Below, in pieces: positions 34,146 to 42,985 of a stretch of DNA of 64,000 bases. The stretch comes from Ferrovibrio sp046297595. Its GTDB lineage: Bacteria; Pseudomonadota; Alphaproteobacteria; Ferrovibrionales; Ferrovibrionaceae. The position numbers and the translations under genes were made by a program. The notes below the pieces were generated by a model, which searched no databases, was not told the origin of the DNA, and was given only the letters and a program-made list of their open reading frames with translations. Position 1 is the first letter of the stretch. Every line of letters begins with the position of its first letter. The stretch is taken from positions 62,001 to 126,000 of the forward strand of contig NZ_JBKBHT010000007.1 in assembly GCF_046297595.1 (NCBI RefSeq), written 5' to 3'.

Positions 34146-35026
34146 ACCTGATGGCCGTTCCCGTCGATTCCAGCCAGTTTCAACCGCGCCCACTCGCTCA
34201 GCATGTCGATCAGGATGACAGCGATGAGGATGATCAACAAAATTGCTCCGGCATCGTCGAAGTAACTCAGCCTGATCACTTCATAAAGTTCCATACCGAT
34301 ACCACCAGCTCCGACAAACCCGATGATGGTGGCGCTACGCACGTTCAGTTCAAACCGCCACAGGGTATAGGAAACGTAATTCGGCAAAACCTGCGGCAAG
34401 ACACCGATAACGATCTCGTCGAACCAGGTACCGCCGGCGGCGCGGACGCCTTCGATCGGCTTGCGGTCGATGTTTTCATTCACCTCGGCGAATAGTTTGC
34501 CCTGCGCGCCCACAGTATGAACCATGATGGCGAGGAAGCCTGCCAGCGGTCCTAGGCCGAAAGCGAAAAGGAAGATCAGCGCCCAAACGAGATCCGGGAC
34601 CGTGCGGGAAACCTCGAGGACGCGCCGCACGATGAAAATCAAGCTCTTGCTCTGAACCAGATTCGCCGATGCGACAAAACTCAGCGCACCGCCGATCATG
34701 GCACCGACCGCCGTAGCTAGGATCGCCATCAGCGCCGTGGTCCATAGCAAGCCCAGCCATTTCCCGAGCCCCCAGTACCACTCGCCGATGTCGGACAGCA
34801 CGGAACCGGCTCGGATTGGCGGCACCATGCCGGAAATAAAATCGCCAACCTTGGGCAGGCCATCGATCAGGCGGAAAATATCGAACTGGCCGATATGCGC
34901 CGCGAAAGCGCAGGCGCCTAGAAAGATCAGGGTCGCGATGGATCCCAGGCGCAAGGATCGAGCGCGCTCCGCATTCCATGCGTGATTGAAATCAAGCAGC
35001 GAGGTTCGCACGAGGCTTATGGTCAT
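34142..35026 (-). CDS. phnE: Phosphonate ABC transporter permease PhnE (first copy)
   Basis: A 294-residue PhnE-type permease with GVLPQVLPNYVSYTLWRFE and GFVGAGGIGMEL motifs and about six helices. The ATG at 35026 gives the family N-terminus; longer in-frame starts lie inside phnD and read as shadow sequence. It follows phnD after a strong terminator, so expression needs read-through or a separate promoter. It overlaps the second permease by four bases. Confidence 0.9.
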   Translation of the reverse strand: MTISLVRTSLLDFNHAWNAERARSLRLGSIATLIFLGACAFAAHIGQFDIFRLIDGLPKVGDFISGMVPPIRAGSVLSDIGEWYWGLGKWLGLLWTTALMAILATAVGAMIGGALSFVASANLVQSKSLIFIVRRVLEVSRTVPDLVWALIFLFAFGLGPLAGFLAIMVHTVGAQGKLFAEVNENIDRKPIEGVRAAGGTWFDEIVIGVLPQVLPNYVSYTLWRFELNVRSATIIGFVGAGGIGMELYEVIRLSYFDDAGAILLIILIAVILIDMLSEWARLKLAGIDGNGHQV

Positions 35027-35033
35027 ATGCCGA

Positions 35034-35984
35034 TCACAAAAAAACGGACGCCGCGCGGCGATGCCGCGCGGCGCCGAATGCGTAGGAATTATTTCGGGTA
35101 TCTCTGAGTATCTTGCGCATCTCAACCGTCGGCTCATAGACCTTGTGATCGACCGGAACGAAGCCCTGCGTCTTGCCATGTGCCACGGCTTCTGCCGCCT
35201 GCATGTCTTCCTTATGCAGCTCGACAAACAGCTTGGTTAAATCCGCTTTCAGATCCTTGGGCAGATCGGCACGCACGATCACCGGCGGCGGCGGAACGAG
35301 CGAGGACTCCCAGATCACGCGAATCTGCTCGCGCTTCAGCATATTCTTGTCAATCATGGTCCGAATCTGACCGTAACCGTCGCCCTTGGTCGTCCAGGTA
35401 AACGCCGCATCATAGGTACCGTTCAGGACGCCTAGCACCGACTGGGTATGGCCACCCGAAATCGGGGAATTGAAATAGGTCTCGACAGGTTTTCCCATGC
35501 GGGAAAAGTCCACCGTCGGCACCAGATAGCCGGACTGTGAATTCGGCTCGGTGCGCGCCACGATCTTACCCTTGAGATCTTCGTAGCTCTTGTAAGGGCT
35601 ATCGGTCTTGACGATCAGAACCGAGTTATAACCCAGATTGCCGTCCTTGTCGGTGGCCGTCACGATCGGCTCGACGCAGGCTTTGCATTCGAGCCAGGTG
35701 CCTGCATAGGCCGACGGGCTGGTCCAGCCGAGCTGGATCTGACCTGCCACCAGCGCGTTGTTGATGCCGATAAACTCCGTCGCGGTGAAAATCTTGACCG
35801 GCACGCCCAGCTTCTTAGCTGCATAGGCGGTGAAACCGTCAAATGACTTCATCGTCTCGGTTTGGGTCTCGACCGGGATGATGCCGAAATTCAGTTCTTT
35901 GTACTTGTCGCGCCACGTCTGCGCTTCAGCCTGCCCTGCCAGCAGGGCAACGGATAATGCAAGCCCGAGAATAGCCTTGTTCAT
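35034..35984 (-). CDS. phnD: Phosphonate-binding protein PhnD, unusual 3' end
   Basis: A 316-residue periplasmic binding protein. The signal peptide is cleaved after AEA (about residue 21), and motifs such as LNFGIIPVET and WTSPSAYAG mark the PhnD family. GAGGAG precedes the ATG at 35984. The last 15 or so residues (AARHRRAASVFL) are encoded by a terminator stem and its T-tract, and the stop lies beyond the T-tract. An alternative frame would end ten-odd codons earlier with RYPK and TAA at 35089. The tail is therefore probably the product of a frameshift. Confidence 0.88.
   Translation of the reverse strand: MNKAILGLALSVALLAGQAEAQTWRDKYKELNFGIIPVETQTETMKSFDGFTAYAAKKLGVPVKIFTATEFIGINNALVAGQIQLGWTSPSAYAGTWLECKACVEPIVTATDKDGNLGYNSVLIVKTDSPYKSYEDLKGKIVARTEPNSQSGYLVPTVDFSRMGKPVETYFNSPISGGHTQSVLGVLNGTYDAAFTWTTKGDGYGQIRTMIDKNMLKREQIRVIWESSLVPPPPVIVRADLPKDLKADLTKLFVELHKEDMQAAEAVAHGKTQGFVPVDHKVYEPTVEMRKILRDTRNNSYAFGAARHRRAASVFL
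35038..35073 (-). terminator. Rho-independent terminator inside the 3' end of phnD
   Basis: An 11-base-pair GC stem (35049-35059 with 35063-35073, loop of three) is followed on the minus strand by GTCCG and seven T residues. It lies between phnD and the first phnE and overlaps the apparent phnD reading frame. Confidence 0.85.
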
Positions 35985-36030
35985 CGCTCTCTCCTCAACC
36001 TGTTGGTACAGAAATTTCTGCCTGAAAGCC

Positions 36031-36801
36031 TTATGCGGCGGCCATGGCCGGTTCGCTCTCCACCGGCACATCGCCACCGTAGATATTCGCAATTGCTGTA
36101 TCGGTGAGCTGATGCAAAGGCGCATCGAACACCAGCGTGCCGTCGCGCAGCCCGATGACGCGGTCGGCGTATTGCCGTGCAATCTCGATGCTGTGCAAAT
36201 TGCAGATCACGGAAATGCCGCGTTCGGTGTTGATACGTTTGAGCGCATCCATCACCGTGGCGGCGTTGTGCGGATCCAGCGAGGCAATGGGTTCATCCGC
36301 CAGCACCAGGCGTGGTTCCTGCAGCAGGGCCCGCGCAATCGCCACACGCTGCTGCTGGCCGCCGGACAGACGCTCGGCGCGTTGCATGGCCTTATCGAGC
36401 AGGCCAAGATCGTCGAGAACCGTCGCCGCCTGCATCCGCTCGTTGTCGGAATAGAGTTTGAATAGCCGGCGGTATTGCGGAACCCGCGTGCTGGCACCCA
36501 CCAGAACATTGGTCAGCACATCCAGCCGCGGCGCCAAGTTGAAGCCCTGAAAGATCATCGCAGCCTGCGAACGCCATTCGCGGAGCGCAGGTCCTCGCAG
36601 GCTGACGATATCGGTGCCATTGTAGTAGATGCTGCCGCCGGAGGGCTCTGCCAACCGGTTGATCATGCGCAGCATGGTGGATTTTCCTGCGCCGGACCGG
36701 CCGATCACCGCGATCATCTGGCCATCGGGGATGTCCAGCGTAATATCGTTGACCGCGACAACAGCGCCAAAGCGCTTGGTCAGATTCGAGATACGCAGCA
36801 T
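36031..36801 (-). CDS. phnC: Phosphonate ABC transporter ATPase PhnC
   Basis: A 256-residue ATPase with Walker A (GRSGAGKST, near residue 35), the LSGGQQQRV signature and Walker B (LVLADEPIASLDP), followed by the PhnC-typical CNLHSIEIARQYADRV. The start at 36801 has GGGAG at proper spacing; the frame opens 15 codons earlier without a site. It is first in the operon phnC-phnD-phnE-phnE, with a candidate Pho box about 75 bases upstream. Confidence 0.93.
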   Translation of the reverse strand: MLRISNLTKRFGAVVAVNDITLDIPDGQMIAVIGRSGAGKSTMLRMINRLAEPSGGSIYYNGTDIVSLRGPALREWRSQAAMIFQGFNLAPRLDVLTNVLVGASTRVPQYRRLFKLYSDNERMQAATVLDDLGLLDKAMQRAERLSGGQQQRVAIARALLQEPRLVLADEPIASLDPHNAATVMDALKRINTERGISVICNLHSIEIARQYADRVIGLRDGTLVFDAPLHQLTDTAIANIYGGDVPVESEPAMAAA

Positions 36802-36876
36802 GTCTTGGCTCCCTGCTCCGGTGCTCGGGGAATCGCGTTCCCTCAATCCAGCGCGTGGCCACCTTGCGCGCTGCCC

Positions 36877-36894
36877 GTGACAGGCATGTTGCAG
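36877..36894 (-). promoter_or_regulatory. Candidate Pho box upstream of phnC
   Basis: The minus strand reads CTGCAAC-ATGC-CTGTCAC. The second half site matches CTGTCAT at six of seven positions, the first at four, with the standard four-base spacer. It lies about 75 bases before phnC. Nothing else is visible in the 220-base gap between phnC and the next operon. Confidence 0.4.
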
Positions 36895-37021
36895 ATCAAG
36901 CGGTTTCTTCGCAGGAGCAAGATTCCGTCTCGACCTTTGCTGCGGTGATCAACCCAGCTTAACTGCCGGCTTTACGGGCACAGGGAAATACGCCTTGTTC
37001 CACTTGGTCTTACGGGACGAA

Positions 37022-38722
37022 TCACGCCATCCAGGCCCGGCTGCGGCGCAGCAGCCCACCGGTCAGCACCCCGTGCAGGGTTCGGATCGCGGCCGATGTA
37101 AAGACAATCATCATCGCCATGGCAGCAGCACCGGCGATTTCACCGGCATCATCCATGTTTAAAACGGCGACAGAGGCCAGCGCCGTCTGAGCGGAATAGA
37201 TGAACACCACCGCCGAAACCGTGGTCATGGCATTCACGAATAAATAGACCGAGATATCGAAGATCGCCGGCAGACACAGGGGCACGGTGACGCGGAAGAA
37301 GGTGACGACCAGCGGAACCTTCAGCGATGCGGAAACCGCTTCAAACTCGCGGTCGATCTGGCGTAGCGCGGTGGCTGCTGTCAGGTGGGCCACGGTATAG
37401 AAATGGGCGACGGTGCAGATCACCAGGATTGCCAGTGTGTGGTACAGCCCATTCAGCGGATTCTGTGGGTTGTTGAAAAAGAAGATGTACCCGAGCCCCA
37501 GCACCATGCCCGGTACGGCCATGGGCAGCATGGCCAGAAAATGAAACCCGCTCGCCAGCCAGCCCGGCGGCCGCGCCTTCTCGGTCAGATAGGCGCCGAC
37601 GAAGACTAGAGCTGCTCCGAACACCGCCGTCAGACCTGACATGATCAGGCTGTTCCAGTAGGCACGCCAGCCGCCGCCATCCATGTTGTCGAAATCATAA
37701 TGTCTGAGGCTGATATCGAGGTTATAGGGCCATAGCTGGACCAACGAAGCGTAAAAGGCCATGCCAAGAATCAGCAGGATAAGGCCGGCAACCGCCACGC
37801 ATACAGTCAGCAGCAAGCCGTCCCGCATGGAATCCGGCTTCGCGCGATATGGGACAGCGCGGACGGAAAGCAGCGCCGTCTGCCGCCGGCGCACGATCTG
37901 GTCGACGCCGAATGCAAGAATCGCCGGCAGCAGCAATATGATGCTGACCACCGCGCCCATCTGGAAATTCTGCTGCCCGATGACCTGCTTGTACACATCG
38001 GTGGCCAGCACATTGTAGTTGCCACCGATCACCTTCGGCACGCCGAAATCCGTGATCACCAGCGTGAAGACCACGAAGATCGCGGATATCAGGCCATACT
38101 TGATGCCCGGCAGGGTCACGGTCAGCAGAATTCGGAACCGGCTGGCGCGCAAAGTCCGCGCCGCCTCGAATAACCTGGCATCGCTGATCGACATGGCCGT
38201 GACAAGGATCATCAGCGCATGGGGAAAGCAGTAAAAAACCTCACCGATGACGATGCCTATCGGACCATAGATGCTGTATTCGCCCAGAAGATTGCGCAAC
38301 CAGCCTTGTTTTCCGAACAAATAGACAAGGGCGATGGCGGGGAGCAGAGATGGCGCCAGCAGAGGTGCCAGCATGATACCCCGAAGAATCGCCTTGCCCG
38401 GCATGCAACTGCGAACCAGGCCGTAGGCAACCATAAAGGCCAGACCAACTGTAATGACTGTACTCAGGACAGCGATCAACAGGCTGTTGCCAATTGACGC
38501 CAGCAAGGACGAATTCGAGAAATAGGCCGAAAAATTTATCAGCCCGACAAAGTCGCCCGCCTTGTTTTCCAGGCTCTGCCCCAATAGCAGCCCCAATGGC
38601 AAAGCCAGGGCAACAATCAGGAACGCCGCGATAGCAAGCAGCAGGGCAACAGTCGCTATGCGCTCAAGCGAGAAAGGGCCGGCGACCCGCAAGCGCCGCG
38701 TCAGCGGCTCAATGACTGCCAT
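37022..38722 (-). CDS. aepW: 2-Aminoethylphosphonate-type ABC transporter permease (fused)
   Basis: A 566-residue permease made of two fused permease halves, about 12 helices in all, with an EAL-type loop in each (FEAARTLRASRFRILLTVTLP near residue 190 and FEAVSASLKVPLVVTFFRVTVP near residue 475). This matches the PhnU2/AepW type in 2-aminoethylphosphonate uptake. The start overlaps the ATPase gene by 14 bases. As a fused dimer it needs no separate second permease. Confidence 0.85.
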   Translation of the reverse strand: MAVIEPLTRRLRVAGPFSLERIATVALLLAIAAFLIVALALPLGLLLGQSLENKAGDFVGLINFSAYFSNSSLLASIGNSLLIAVLSTVITVGLAFMVAYGLVRSCMPGKAILRGIMLAPLLAPSLLPAIALVYLFGKQGWLRNLLGEYSIYGPIGIVIGEVFYCFPHALMILVTAMSISDARLFEAARTLRASRFRILLTVTLPGIKYGLISAIFVVFTLVITDFGVPKVIGGNYNVLATDVYKQVIGQQNFQMGAVVSIILLLPAILAFGVDQIVRRRQTALLSVRAVPYRAKPDSMRDGLLLTVCVAVAGLILLILGMAFYASLVQLWPYNLDISLRHYDFDNMDGGGWRAYWNSLIMSGLTAVFGAALVFVGAYLTEKARPPGWLASGFHFLAMLPMAVPGMVLGLGYIFFFNNPQNPLNGLYHTLAILVICTVAHFYTVAHLTAATALRQIDREFEAVSASLKVPLVVTFFRVTVPLCLPAIFDISVYLFVNAMTTVSAVVFIYSAQTALASVAVLNMDDAGEIAGAAAMAMMIVFTSAAIRTLHGVLTGGLLRRSRAWMA

Positions 38723-39788
38723 GGAAACAGATTAGGCGCTCGGGCGGCAAAGCGATTTCGATGCGGCTGCCCGGTTTGATGTTCAAGTCGGCGACAGCAT
38801 TGGTGGAAAAATCCGCTCGCAGGCGCACGCCCTCGCCGTCTCCGGCTCGCAGTTCCGAACGGAAGAACGAGCCCATAAATTCCATGTCATCGACCTGGGC
38901 CTGAATGCGATTCGCCGCATCCGGCAAAAGATTGCGCACGACTACGTCCTCTGGCCGGATACAGACCGTCAAGTGACTGCCCCTGGTCATTCCATTGGCA
39001 TGGCCGTTGACCGTGAGGCATAGCGAACCCAGTTGCGCCTTGCCGGCATCGACCATATGTCCGCGCCAGAAATTCATAGACCCGATGAACTCGGCGACAA
39101 AGGCAGTTGCCGGTCGCCGGTAAATCTCTGCCGGCGTGCCAATCTGCTCGATTACACCCTGGTTCATCACCACGATGCGGTCGGCCATGGTCAGGGCTTC
39201 TTCCTGGTCGTGGGTCACCATGATGGTCGTGATGCCAAGCCGTTCCTGCAGGGCGACGATCTCATGGCGCAGGTTCTGCCGCACACGAGCGTCTAGCGCC
39301 GAGAGCGGCTCGTCGAGCAGCAGCAGGCCGGGCGATGGCGCCAGGGCCCGCGCCAGCGCCACCCGTTGCTGCTGTCCACCCGACAGCTGGGAAGGATACT
39401 TGGTGCCGATCTCCGGCATCCCGATCAGTGCCAGCAACTCCGCTACCCGCGCGTCCTTTTCACGGCGCGACAAGGCCTTGAGGCCATAGCCGATATTCTG
39501 GGCAGCCGTCAGGTTTGGAAACAGGGCATAGGACTGGAAAACGATGCCATAGTCTCGCTGCCCGGCGGGTAACTGGGAAATGTCGGTATCCCCGCGCCAG
39601 ATGCGCCCTTCGTCCTGGGGATCCAGTCCTGCGATTGCCCGTAGCAACGTGGTCTTGCCGCAACCTGACGGGCCAAGAAAGCAAACGAACTCGCCTTCTT
39701 CGATCGAAAGTGAGATATCGCGCAATGCGGTGAACGAACCGAAACGTTTTGTCAGTCGGTCAACGCGAAGATAAGGGGTTTGTGTCAT
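38709..39788 (-). CDS. aepV: 2-Aminoethylphosphonate-type ABC transporter ATPase
   Basis: A 359-residue ATPase of the iron/polyamine/phosphonate class. Walker A (GPSGCGKTT), LSGGQQQRVALARAL, Walker B (LLLLDEPLSALDA) and the switch histidine (VTHDQEEAL) are followed by a C-terminal TOBE regulatory domain (from about residue 270). The ATG at 39788 is preferred to a GTG four codons upstream. It lies between the binding protein and the fused permease, separated from the former by a strong hairpin. Confidence 0.88.
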   Translation of the reverse strand: MTQTPYLRVDRLTKRFGSFTALRDISLSIEEGEFVCFLGPSGCGKTTLLRAIAGLDPQDEGRIWRGDTDISQLPAGQRDYGIVFQSYALFPNLTAAQNIGYGLKALSRREKDARVAELLALIGMPEIGTKYPSQLSGGQQQRVALARALAPSPGLLLLDEPLSALDARVRQNLRHEIVALQERLGITTIMVTHDQEEALTMADRIVVMNQGVIEQIGTPAEIYRRPATAFVAEFIGSMNFWRGHMVDAGKAQLGSLCLTVNGHANGMTRGSHLTVCIRPEDVVVRNLLPDAANRIQAQVDDMEFMGSFFRSELRAGDGEGVRLRADFSTNAVADLNIKPGSRIEIALPPERLICFHGSH

Positions 39789-39804
39789 GGCTCGATCCAC
39801 CGCA

Positions 39805-39829
39805 CGGGGCCTGCTCGAAGCAGGCCCCG
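39805..39829 (-). terminator. Intercistronic hairpin after the aepX-like gene
   Basis: A perfect 11-base-pair stem (39805-39815 with 39819-39829) has a three-base loop and sits between the binding-protein and ATPase genes. No T-tract follows on either strand, so it is more likely an mRNA-stabilising or processing hairpin than a full terminator. Confidence 0.7.
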
Positions 39830-39840
39830 GCTTTGATCCG

Positions 39841-40860
39841 TTACTTCTTTTCCGACTTGCCGTCGTAACGCTTGCTCCATTCGGCCAGGATGCGCTCCCG
39901 GTTCTTGGCCGACCAGGTAAAGTCGTTCTTGATCAGCCGCTTCTCAAAATCGGCCGGGATATGCGGCAGCGGCTGGGCAATGCCGGGCATCGCCACGATG
40001 GCGAAGTTCTTGGCGTAAAGTTCGTTGGCCCGTTTGGTCACTGACCAGTCAGCCAGCTTCTTCGCACCTTCCGGGTTCTTTGCGCCCTTCAGGATCGCGA
40101 AGGCTTCCATGTCATAGCCCAGGCCTTCGGACGGGAAAATCAGATCGATCGGCGCGCCCTTGGCCTTGTTGGAGGAACCGCGATACTCGAACGAAATCCC
40201 GATCACATATTCGCCCGATGCCGCGAGGTTGCAGGGCTTCGAGCCGGAATGGGTGTAGACGCCCATATTCTGGTGCAGGGCATCCATATAGGCCCAGCCC
40301 TTGTCCTCACCCATCAGCTGCAGCCAGGATGACACGTCGAGGAAACCGGTACCCGAAGAAGCCGGGTTCGGCATAACGATGCTGCCCTTGTACACCGGCT
40401 TGGTCAGGTCGGCCCATGAAGTGGGCGCCGGCATATCCTTCTTCTTGGCTTCTACTGTGTTGAAGCAGATTGTCGCCGCCCAAATGTCCATGCCGACCCA
40501 ATGCGGCGGCGTGCGGCCGTCTACATAGGCCTTATTGAGCTGGTCGACGCCCTTGGGGGCGTAAGGCGCGATCATACCTTCCTGGTCCAGCACCAGCAGG
40601 CTGGTTGCCGCCAGACCCCAGACAATATCAGCCTGCGGGTTTGCCTTTTCGGCCAGCAGCTTGGCGGTGACGATGCCGGTGGAATCGCGCGTAATCACCA
40701 ACTCCACACCGGGATTGGATTTCTCAAAGGCTTCCTTGTAGGCCTTGATCTGATCGGCCTCGAGCGCGGTGTAGACATTCACCTTCGACTGCGCAATTGC
40801 CGCCTGGGCGAAACCGACCGCCAGCAGCGCCGTCGCCGCAAGGAAAGAAAAACGCTTCAT
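39841..40860 (-). CDS. aepX: 2-Aminoethylphosphonate-type periplasmic binding protein
   Basis: A 339-residue iron-binding-protein-like periplasmic receptor with a signal peptide cleaved after AIA (about residue 23), then VNVYTALEADQIKAYKEAF. It matches the PhnS2/AepX group that binds 2-aminoethylphosphonate. It is first of the three-gene operon aepX-aepV-aepW. Substrate is inferred from the family and the fused permease. A single Pho half site (GTGTCAC near 41017) lies upstream, too weak to call. Confidence 0.85.
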   Translation of the reverse strand: MKRFSFLAATALLAVGFAQAAIAQSKVNVYTALEADQIKAYKEAFEKSNPGVELVITRDSTGIVTAKLLAEKANPQADIVWGLAATSLLVLDQEGMIAPYAPKGVDQLNKAYVDGRTPPHWVGMDIWAATICFNTVEAKKKDMPAPTSWADLTKPVYKGSIVMPNPASSGTGFLDVSSWLQLMGEDKGWAYMDALHQNMGVYTHSGSKPCNLAASGEYVIGISFEYRGSSNKAKGAPIDLIFPSEGLGYDMEAFAILKGAKNPEGAKKLADWSVTKRANELYAKNFAIVAMPGIAQPLPHIPADFEKRLIKNDFTWSAKNRERILAEWSKRYDGKSEKK

Positions 40861-41105
40861 GGATTAGCCCCCGAGATGTTACTGGCGCCTAGCGCCGTTT
40901 CTCATTCCGCAACCTGATGATCTTCCGGCGTCGGCCGGGCAGCGAACACCTTCAAGGGATTCGCAGTATCCGGTTTTTCTTCGCGCGGAAAACGCATGGC
41001 AAGCTATCGCCGGATCGTGACACTAATATTGCGATGAGAAGTATACCGCATGACGCAGCGCTAATTTGCGCCGCCCCCGCTTGTGCGGGCCTCAAGACTG
41101 CGGGG

Positions 41106-41783
41106 TTACTTTAACAACCTGTAACCTCTACGCAGATCGTAGGAGACGCTGAGATCGGGATGCAGCGCCGCCAGCTGTCGGTTCAGTCGGTAAATATGAG
41201 ACTTTATTGTATCCGGCCCGCTGCCACCCGCCTGCCCCCACACAGCTTCCTCAAGCTCGATGCGATCAACCGGACGATGACTATTGAGCAGCAGGACACG
41301 AAGCAGGATTGCCAGGATCGGCGACAGCTCGCGTGATGCGTTCCGCGCTAAGGCAACATTCTGAGGCCATAACAACCTCAAGCCAGATTCGGCTATCAGA
41401 TCGAGCGTATCATTGGCCTGGCCGGCATCGATCGCATTCATGAAATCAACCAGCAGTCCGTCGGCTTGTGCCGGAAATCGCCGTGACACACTGTTGGTGA
41501 GCGGCGTTTCAACAAATTCGATCATTAGCCGGGCATTCTCGTATTTTACCGCCAGCCCGCATGCGCCGGATACGTCCGTTGGCGCTGGACCGGTCGCCTC
41601 GCGACCAATGACCACGATATCGGTTCGGATATGACCTATCGCCGTCGAGACATCGACGCCATACGGGACAATCGTCACCGAATAGCCGAAGTAATACAAA
41701 TGCCGCTCAAGGAATATCCTTGTACGACGATCGTTTACCGCGAGCAGAATCGATTGATTCCGAACTTGTGTTGAAGTCGCCAT
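41106..41783 (-). CDS. Degenerate response regulator with winged-helix domain
   Basis: A 225-residue protein. The N-terminal 100 residues resemble a receiver (SILLAVNDRRTRIFLERHL, DIVVIGRE), but no aspartate occupies the phosphorylation strand end and the lysine motif is absent. The C-terminal 95 residues form an OmpR-type winged helix (IELEEAVWGQ, IKSHIYRLNRQL, DLRRGYRLLK). It is divergent from the third phosphonate-type operon and probably regulates it, independently of phosphorylation. The ATG at 41783 is chosen by domain start; the site before it is weak. Confidence 0.7.
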   Translation of the reverse strand: MATSTQVRNQSILLAVNDRRTRIFLERHLYYFGYSVTIVPYGVDVSTAIGHIRTDIVVIGREATGPAPTDVSGACGLAVKYENARLMIEFVETPLTNSVSRRFPAQADGLLVDFMNAIDAGQANDTLDLIAESGLRLLWPQNVALARNASRELSPILAILLRVLLLNSHRPVDRIELEEAVWGQAGGSGPDTIKSHIYRLNRQLAALHPDLSVSYDLRRGYRLLK

Positions 41784-41877
41784 GTGGATGTTTCGTCGAG
41801 TTGTCCGGGAGCGCCGCCTGAATGCCTGGGGTGAACTATACCGCAACTTCACCACAAAAAGAGCCGCTGCAACATTA

Positions 41878-41906
41878 ATGTCATTATTTGGAAATCCCAT
41901 CGTCAC
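41878..41906 (+). promoter_or_regulatory. Candidate Pho box between the regulator and the third phnD gene
   Basis: ATGTCAT and TCGTCAC lie with start points exactly 22 bases apart, the same geometry as upstream of pstS. The site is in the 215-base divergent intergenic region, about 95 bases before the phnD-like start. The middle half site is not recognisable. Confidence 0.4.
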
Positions 41907-41998
41907 TCCGCGATGGCACCTCACTTGATCAGCGCCCGGCCTAAAGCGATCAGCTCAATCGGTCAGGCAGATATCGGATCACGGATACAGAGGCCAAG

Positions 41999-42973
41999 AT
42001 GATCTTCCGCAATCTCATGCTTGCGATCGGCATAGCTGCAACTGGCGCGACCCTCCTTCAGGCTCTTCCTGCGGCGGCACTCGACAGCCGATACAAGGAT
42101 GCCAATGGCGATCTGGTCGCCGATGCCCCGACCGACCCGAAAGACTGGGTCGATCCGTCCACACTGGTTTTTGCCTACACTCCTGTCGAAGACCCTGCGG
42201 TCTATGCCAAGGTTTGGGAAAGCTTCCTGGATCATATGAGCAAGGTCACCGGGAAGAAGGTGCAGTTTTTCCCCGTTCAATCGAATGCCGCGCAGCTTGA
42301 AGCGATGCGTGCGGGCCGCCTGCATGTCGCGGGTTTCAATACCGGATCGAATCCGCTGGCCGTGAATTGCTCGGGTTTCACGCCGTTTGCCATGATGGCG
42401 TCTAAGACCGATGAATTCGGCTACAACATGGAAATCATTACCTTCCCCGGCAGCGGGATCGAGAAGGTAGAAGATATCAAAGGCCGCAAGATGGCCTTCA
42501 CTGCGGAAACCTCCAATTCCGGATTTAAGGCGCCATCGGCCCTGCTTCGCGACAAGTTCAACCTGGAAAGCGGCAAGGATTACGAGCCGGCTTTCTCGGG
42601 CAAGCACGACAATTCGATCATCGGCGTTGCCAACAAGGATTATCCCGCTGCCGCGATCGCCAACTCCGTCATGAAGCGGATGATCGCGCGCGGCGTGATC
42701 AAGCAGGAGCAGGTGAAGACCATCTATAAGTCGGAGACCTTCCCGACTACCGGCTACGGCTACGCCTATAACTTGAGGCCTGAGCTGGCAGAGAAAGTTA
42801 AGCAGGCCTTCTTCACCTTTAAATGGGAAGGCTCTGCCCTGCTGAATGAGTTCGAGAAGTCCGATCCTCCGCAGGAGAAGTTCATCCCTATCACCTACAA
42901 GCAGCATTGGCAGGTGGTGCGCGACATCGACAAGGCTCTGGGCGTGAATTATTCCTGCCGCGGCGCGAGCTGA
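41999..42973 (+). CDS. Phosphonate/phosphite-type binding protein (PhnD family, second locus)
   Basis: A 324-residue periplasmic receptor with a signal peptide cleaved after AAA (about residue 27). LVFAYTPVEDPAVYAKVW, AQLEAMRAGRLHVAGFNTG and AFTAETSNSGFKAP mark the PhnD/PtxB superfamily. The mature N-terminus has a 25-residue acidic addition (DANGDLVADAPTDPKDW). GAGG precedes the ATG. It heads a four-gene operon with its own ATPase and two permeases. Phosphonate, phosphite or a related oxyanion could be the ligand. Confidence 0.87.
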   Translation: MIFRNLMLAIGIAATGATLLQALPAAALDSRYKDANGDLVADAPTDPKDWVDPSTLVFAYTPVEDPAVYAKVWESFLDHMSKVTGKKVQFFPVQSNAAQLEAMRAGRLHVAGFNTGSNPLAVNCSGFTPFAMMASKTDEFGYNMEIITFPGSGIEKVEDIKGRKMAFTAETSNSGFKAPSALLRDKFNLESGKDYEPAFSGKHDNSIIGVANKDYPAAAIANSVMKRMIARGVIKQEQVKTIYKSETFPTTGYGYAYNLRPELAEKVKQAFFTFKWEGSALLNEFEKSDPPQEKFIPITYKQHWQVVRDIDKALGVNYSCRGAS

Positions 42974-42985
42974 GTCTTCTCTCGC

